Made by a program: the position numbers and the translations under genes. The notes under the pieces were generated by a model that had not been told where the DNA came from, did not search any database, and was given only the letters and a program-made list of their open reading frames with translations. Below are positions 60,711 to 64,000 of a DNA stretch of 64,000 bases, in pieces (within the stretch, counting starts at the first letter, position 1; each line of letters opens with the position of its first letter). Origin of the DNA: Bacteroidota bacterium (lineage in GTDB: Bacteria > Bacteroidota > Bacteroidia > Chitinophagales > LD1); NCBI GenBank assembly GCA_947475165.1, contig CANJLD010000003.1, positions 124,001-188,000 on the forward strand. The letters are read 5' to 3'.

Positions 60711-60959
60711 CTACATCTTTACAAACCTTTTCTGCGCAATGGCATCGTTGCCTTTTAGCTCAATAAAGTAAATGCCGGAGGTAAGTGTGCTCACATCGAG
60801 TTGCGGAGCAAATTTCTGCTCGCTTATTTTTCTGCCGTTTATATCAAACACCGAAATAAGCACCGGATTGAAGTTTTCAGTTTGAATGTTAAGTAGGAGA
60901 TTAGCAGATTGAGTTGATGAAATACAAAAGCCTTTGCGTTTATCGCGCGGGCTTTGTAT
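60711..60959 (-). pseudogene. Remnant of a T9SS type A sorting domain
   Basis: On the minus strand about 82 codons read without stops from 60959 to a TAG at 60711-60713; a TAA lies immediately upstream (60960-60962). The sequence contains LLLNIQTENFNPVLISVFDINGRKI (in parts: NIQTENFNPVLISVFDI, then NGRKISEQKF) followed by LTSGIYFIELKGNDAI and AQKRFVKM, the shape of a type A sorting domain ending in the usual basic tail. There is no start codon, signal peptide or passenger domain. It is the leftover 3' end of a deleted or decayed cargo gene, or a stop-interrupted one. Confidence 0.7.
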
Positions 60960-60991
60960 TTATCTGAACGAATGTTCTTTGATTAATGAGT

Positions 60992-61552
60992 TTAATACCA
61001 AGGGTTGTAAGAGGATTTACTTTTTGCCTTTACTGTAGAAGAAACAGAATATTCTTTAATGGCCTTATTGATATCCGAACTCATTTCTGTCTTTCCGTTA
61101 AATACATAACTCTGAACTTCATTATTGGCACCCACCATTCCGATTAATTCATTAGTTGGAACTTGTGCAGTATGAATTATAAAGCCAAAATCATCCATGA
61201 ATTCTATAGTAAATACACCAGGGTTATACCCGCTCTTTAAATCTGTAAAATTTATAAGTGTCAAACGGTAATACAAAAAATTACCTCTGTAGAGGGCATC
61301 TAATTGTGTCGAAGCGCCTTCCTTAACATACGATAATGTATGATTTCCATAGTTTTTTTCAGTAGGCTTCAAAACTTCAAATTTCCTAACTGCCTTGCTA
61401 GAAAGTTCACCAATCTCGTTTATTTCATTATCAATTACACGATACACTTTGTCGCCTCGAACAAATGTGTTTTCTCCAATTTGTGTTGTTTGATTTCTAT
61501 CGCATGATGCTAAAAGTAAGCCGAGGACAATTGGAAGGATAAGATTTTTCAT
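60992..61552 (-). CDS. Lipoprotein of unknown function (YcfL-like middle)
   Basis: The ATG at 61552 begins a lipoprotein signal (MKNLILPIVLGLLLASCDRN, lipobox LASC), giving 186 residues; the longer frame adds a charged N terminus that does not fit. The middle has a beta-rich stretch (YRLTLINFTDLKSG, then IEFMDDFGFIIHTAQVP) similar in style to DUF1425/YcfL periplasmic domains; this match is uncertain. The C terminus is basic and low complexity. The gene is alone, with a terminator upstream on the same strand. Confidence 0.72.
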   Translation of the reverse strand: MKNLILPIVLGLLLASCDRNQTTQIGENTFVRGDKVYRVIDNEINEIGELSSKAVRKFEVLKPTEKNYGNHTLSYVKEGASTQLDALYRGNFLYYRLTLINFTDLKSGYNPGVFTIEFMDDFGFIIHTAQVPTNELIGMVGANNEVQSYVFNGKTEMSSDINKAIKEYSVSSTVKAKSKSSYNPWY

Positions 61553-61622
61553 GGATTGCTTTTTAGTTATTAAATAAACGAAATTAAATCTACACTTTTT
61601 CCTCACCCAACTAAAAACAAAA

Positions 61623-61649
61623 AAGCCCGCCCCTTACGGGAGCGGGCTT
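61623..61649 (-). terminator. Terminator of the accessory leftward group
   Basis: AAGCCCGC (61623-61630) pairs with GCGGGCTT (61642-61649); on the minus strand a run of six T residues follows. It lies 17 bp after the stop of the 242-residue gene. Confidence 0.75.
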
Positions 61650-61665
61650 CATTTCAAAAACAGGT

Positions 61666-62394
61666 TTACGCAATTACCACAATACTAATAGGGCTCCACG
61701 GGCCTGCCAGTTCGGGATGCTTAGTATTCCACCAACGCGCAAATACTACCATGCGTTTGCCTACATTATCTACACCGGCATGGAAGGTAAACTGCGATTT
61801 GGTAAAAACTTCTTTTGCCATACCCTTGGTGTTGGGGGTAGGTATATCATCGCCACCGCCCGGTGGTGGGGGCGTTGGATTGTCGTTCGGAACAACCACC
61901 ATATACGCCAACTGCACACTATCCGCACCCTCTGCCTTGCTGGCGCGGTGGTCATCGTGAGCAGTGCGGCAGCTGAATTTAAGTTCACCCCCGCCAATTG
62001 GGCGGGCATCAAACACCACCACCTCGCTGATTGGCGTAGTGCTGTGCGAAGGCACAGCACGGCCTATTTTAAAGTTAAAAACCGCCTCATCTGCTTCCAC
62101 TGCACCAGGGCTTGCAGCCATAATGTTCAGTAGCGGCTGAGCGAAGGTTTTAAAATCTTTCATAAAATTTTTAACCGCCTCTTTTACCGCAGCAGTGCTT
62201 TGCAGCGGGTCGCTGTATTTAGGGTAAAGGGTACCTACCCAATAGGTTTTCTTGTCTTCCCAATCGGTAATGTTGGTTGGGCTAAGCCCCAGGCGCGCAC
62301 CGTTGGTAGTAGGGGTGCCTGCGGCTACATAAGTGCCGGTGTTGGTGATGTAGGTATTGAAACCTGGAATGGATGTTGATATTCTTGTAGGCAT
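61666..62394 (-). CDS. Unrecognised beta-rich protein with proline linker
   Basis: 242 residues, no signal peptide and no membrane segment. Residues 1-60 have a TSIPGFNTYITNTGTYVAAG stretch that looks like a beta-sandwich edge; a helical part follows (AAVKEAVKNFMKDFKTFAQ). The centre is beta-rich (VVVFDARPIGGGELKFSCRT). A Pro/Gly linker (NPTPPPPGGGDDIPTP) precedes a second beta domain with KRMVVFARWWNTKHPELAGPW. I do not know its function. It lies 18 bp after the heptapeptide-repeat gene, so co-transcription is likely. Confidence 0.65.
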   Translation of the reverse strand: MPTRISTSIPGFNTYITNTGTYVAAGTPTTNGARLGLSPTNITDWEDKKTYWVGTLYPKYSDPLQSTAAVKEAVKNFMKDFKTFAQPLLNIMAASPGAVEADEAVFNFKIGRAVPSHSTTPISEVVVFDARPIGGGELKFSCRTAHDDHRASKAEGADSVQLAYMVVVPNDNPTPPPPGGGDDIPTPNTKGMAKEVFTKSQFTFHAGVDNVGKRMVVFARWWNTKHPELAGPWSPISIVVIA

Positions 62395-62412
62395 GAGATT
62401 AGATTTTTGAGT

Positions 62413-62754
62413 TTAAAAATGTTTAACCGTGGTTTTTAAAAAATAAGGAGAGGTTGGCAACTTATTTCCGTGAGGAACTAAGTTGTTTCCTGAAGGACGA
62501 AGATTATCTCCTGCAGGAACTAAATTGTTTCCTGAAGGACGGAACTTATTTCCGCGAGGAACTAAGTTATTTCCTGATGGACGGAACTTGCTTCCGTTAG
62601 GAACTAACTTGTTTCCGTGAGGACGAAGGTTAGTTCCGCGAGGCAGAACTTCTCTGCCCCTTGCTAAAATTAAATTTACTACTGCTGAAACGTTTGGCGC
62701 GTGTGTTTCAGCTACCCATATTTCAATGAACGATTGTGCAAAAGAGAACAGCAT
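62413..62754 (-). CDS. Heptapeptide-repeat protein (small, low complexity)
   Basis: 113 residues. The N-terminal ~33 residues are mixed (MLFSFAQSFIEIWVAETHAP); then about nine seven-residue units of the form (L/F)(V/R)P-x-G-N-(K/N) run from ~41 to ~103: LRPHGNK, LVPNGSK, FRPSGNN, LVPRGNK, FRPSGNN, LVPAGDN, LRPSGNN, LVPHGNK. The repeat is encoded by 21-bp DNA units in exact phase. Alternating LV and FR/LR units hint at a 14-residue super-repeat. No known domain. It may form an extended fibre or be a decaying repeat. It shares an operon with the 242-residue protein. Confidence 0.55.
   Translation of the reverse strand: MLFSFAQSFIEIWVAETHAPNVSAVVNLILARGREVLPRGTNLRPHGNKLVPNGSKFRPSGNNLVPRGNKFRPSGNNLVPAGDNLRPSGNNLVPHGNKLPTSPYFLKTTVKHF
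62462..62650 (-). repeat. Second array of 21-bp tandem units (within a coding frame)
   Basis: Nine units at 21-bp spacing, marked by TTCC or CTCC at 62466, 62487, 62508, 62529, 62550, 62571, 62592, 62613 and 62634; a degenerate tenth follows. On the minus strand units begin GGAAAYAA. Two unit types alternate: one ending CTTAGTTCCT, one ending (G/C)TTC(C/G)GTCC. Unit heads GNAAAY resemble those of the array at 26407-26595. Confidence 0.8.
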
Positions 62755-62776
62755 TTTGCAAAAGCGAGGCGCAAAG

Positions 62777-62818
62777 AATGGTTAATCAGAAAGGGGTAAT
62801 CAATTCTGATTAACCATT
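62777..62818. repeat. 15-bp inverted repeat (possible terminator or operator)
   Basis: AATGGTTAATCAGAA (62777-62791) pairs with its exact complement at 62804-62818, with a 12-base loop and a T-run on the plus side. It lies between the LuxR-type gene and the heptapeptide gene; on the minus strand no T-run follows, so terminator function is uncertain. Confidence 0.5.
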
Positions 62819-62872
62819 TTTTGTTGGTGAGTTTTGGGGGAGATTGTTTTATTGGGGTGCAATACGAAGAAT

Positions 62873-62954
62873 GCGTCATTGCGAGGCTCTGCGAAGCAAT
62901 CCCTTCATTCGCTGGGAGATTGCTTCGTCCGCAGAGCCTACCTCGCAATGACGC
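62873..62954. repeat. Dispersed 82-bp palindrome (CGTCATTGCGAGG type)
   Basis: GCGTCATTGCGAGG at the left pairs with CCTCGCAATGACGC at the right; inner parts GAAGCAATC and GATTGCTTC pair as well. The arms CGTCATTGCGAGG...CCTCGCAATGACG are a known, widely spread intergenic palindrome in Bacteroidota and other bacteria; it may be a MITE-like non-autonomous element. Confidence 0.8.
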
Positions 62955-62994
62955 GCTTTTCATTGCCGGTCGCCCAACCATCAACAAATCCCTT

Positions 62995-63246
62995 TCAATC
63001 TTTCTTAGGCGTGTAACTGCCTTTACTGTCAAAGCCGTTAGCGTGTCCCCAGTTAATAAACTCGGTAATTTTTCCCACACCTGTTTTTAAAAAGACGTAG
63101 CGCATGTGGGTGTTCAAAGTTTCATCGGGCATGTTCAGGGCTTTAGCCATTTCCTTGCGCGATATACCGGTCATGGCAACTTTCATTACTTCAAACTGGC
63201 GCATGCCAAAATTAATGCCGCCAATCAGGATGGTTTTCTCTTCCAT
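62995..63246 (-). CDS. LuxR-type helix-turn-helix mini-protein
   Basis: 83 residues, essentially one GerE/LuxR-type DNA-binding domain: MRQFEVMKVAMTGISRKEMAKAL, then NMPDETLNTHMRYVFLKTGV, matching the T-x-R-E...V, IA..L..., TV..H pattern, with a C-terminal extension (EFINWGHANGFDSKGS). No receiver or sensor domain is attached. It may be a stand-alone regulator of the leftward group. The only weak promoter candidate has TATTTTTA (complement of 63269-63276). Confidence 0.75.
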   Translation of the reverse strand: MEEKTILIGGINFGMRQFEVMKVAMTGISRKEMAKALNMPDETLNTHMRYVFLKTGVGKITEFINWGHANGFDSKGSYTPKKD

Positions 63247-63417
63247 AGGGTAGTGTTTTCATGGTTGGTAAAAATACAGCACCACTAACGTTATTTCCAA
63301 GTTTCAATTGTCATGGTTTTGTCATTTTTTTGAGGAAACTATAAAGCCGTTACACCAGCCTGAGTGCCTGATTGCAGGCTTGTTTTTTCTACCTGCAAAC
63401 TCTCTTCTCCACAATCA

Positions 63418-63448
63418 TTTTGAAAATTGAGTTTTACGTCTATTTTCG
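63418..63448 (+). promoter_or_regulatory. Bacteroidota-type promoter for atpD
   Basis: TTG at 63420-63422 (within TTTTGAAAATTG), an 18-bp spacer, then TATTTTCG at 63441-63448 (seven of eight). The -33 part TTTTGAAAATTG is identical over 12 bases to the promoter at 1909-1939. A hairpin, CCTGTCTGCCGACAGG, follows in the leader (63452-63467). Confidence 0.65.
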
Positions 63449-63501
63449 CGCCCTGTCTGCCGACAGGCAGGCGCATTTTAAAAAACACAATCAATATATA
63501 G

Positions 63502-64000
63502 ATGGCAAACGTTGGTAAAATCAAGCAAATTATCGGACCGGTAGTGGATATTAGTTTTGAAGCAGAAGGTTCTTCGCTTCCAAACATTCTAAGCGCGTTA
63601 GAAGTAACCCGCGATAACGGTCAAAAAGTAATCTTAGAAGTTCAACAGCACTTAGGCGAAGACGGTGTTCGTACCGTGGCAATGGATTCTACAGACGGTT
63701 TGAGAAGAGGAATGAGCGCGGTTGACTTAGGTGCGCCAATCACCATGCCGGTGGGCGAGTCTATCAAAGGAAGATTGTTCAATGTAATTGGTGAGGCTAT
63801 TGACGGTATTAACGTACCGGTGAGCAAAGAAGGCGGTTACCCTATTCACCGTATGCCTCCGGCTTACGAAGATTTGGCTACAGAATCTGAAGTTCTTTAT
63901 ACCGGTATTAAAGTTATCGACTTGCTCGAGCCATATTCCAAAGGAGGAAAAATCGGTTTGTTCGGTGGTGCAGGTGTAGGTAAGACGGTATTGATTATGG
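63502..64000 (+). CDS. atpD: ATP synthase F1 subunit beta (N-terminal part; runs off the right edge)
   Basis: The ATG at 63502 begins [20 protein letters not shown], the usual beta-subunit start, then [22 protein letters not shown]. The visible 166 codons reach the P-loop GGAGVGKT at about residue 155 and are cut at the window edge. It is the catalytic subunit of the F1 head. In this phylum atpD-atpC often lies apart from the other atp genes, which fits its stand-alone position here. The downstream gene is not visible. Confidence 0.96.
   Translation, partial: MANVGKIKQIIGPVVDISFEAEGSSLPNILSALEVTRDNGQKVILEVQQHLGEDGVRTVAMDSTDGLRRGMSAVDLGAPITMPVGESIKGRLFNVIGEAIDGINVPVSKEGGYPIHRMPPAYEDLATESEVLYTGIKVIDLLEPYSKGGKIGLFGGAGVGKTVLIM

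Noticed and set aside
62712-63080. 122-residue minus-strand frame overlapping the dispersed palindrome
   Set aside because: It overlaps the palindromic repeat and the LuxR-type gene; the palindrome itself gives open frames in several phases.
63339-63587. 82-residue minus-strand frame over the atpD start
   Set aside because: It overlaps the atpD promoter, its leader hairpin and the first 28 codons of atpD, which is far better supported.

Overview
The window comes from a Bacteroidota genome at roughly 40% G+C. Four things point there. Six secreted proteins carry Por/type IX secretion (T9SS) C-terminal sorting domains. An alternative complex III (ActA-F) is joined directly to a cytochrome c oxidase operon. 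Strong promoter candidates have the TTG-N18/19-TAnnTTTG form rather than -35/-10 boxes. The ribosomal gene order is typical of the phylum. No T9SS machinery genes, prophage, insertion sequence, CRISPR array or rRNA were seen.

Left part (1-16 kb): small uncharacterised genes and a YugP-like zinc protease are followed by a translation block (promoter, tRNA-Trp, secE, nusG, rplK, rplA, rplJ). The block stops at a terminator without rplL-rpoBC. Next come two T9SS cargo proteins, radC, a type-B-sorted fibronectin-like protein, a pair of M16 proteases, a 3-hydroxyacyl-CoA dehydrogenase, a bile-acid/sodium-symporter-family transporter, tRNA-Leu and a radical SAM/SPASM protein.

Middle part (16-45 kb): a 1,876-residue PKD-repeat surface protein is followed by a second translation block read leftward (rplM-rpsI-rpsB-tsf, then pyrH-frr). 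A 686-bp non-coding gap upstream of rplM holds a striking array of nine 21-bp units in exact phase. A three-gene glycosylation-type cluster (GT2, membrane-anchored partner, GT39-like integral membrane enzyme) leads to a 2,869-residue T9SS protein with five near-identical 67-residue repeats. Rightward genes follow: an arylsulfotransferase-family protein, a tRNA-dihydrouridine synthase, a lipoprotein, a T9SS-sorted lysyl oxidase homologue with its copper and cofactor residues intact, and a VF530-family protein.

Respiratory part (45-60 kb): actABCDEF, coxB, coxA, heme O synthase, two subunit III genes and subunit IV all read rightward and end at a perfect 19-bp stem terminator. Electrons would pass from menaquinol through ActB/C/F and the c-haems of ActA/E to the aa3-type oxidase. 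An AraC-type regulator with an HMA-like metal-binding front end sits directly after it. Copper links this oxidase, the lysyl oxidase and possibly the regulator.

Right end (60-64 kb): a decayed T9SS tail, a lipoprotein, an accessory leftward group (LuxR-type mini-protein, heptapeptide-repeat protein encoded by a second 21-bp array, and an unrecognised 242-residue protein), a long dispersed palindrome, and the start of atpD running off the edge with a good promoter. Several short palindromic repeats (CCCCTAAATCCCC...AGGGGACTT) lie between genes throughout.
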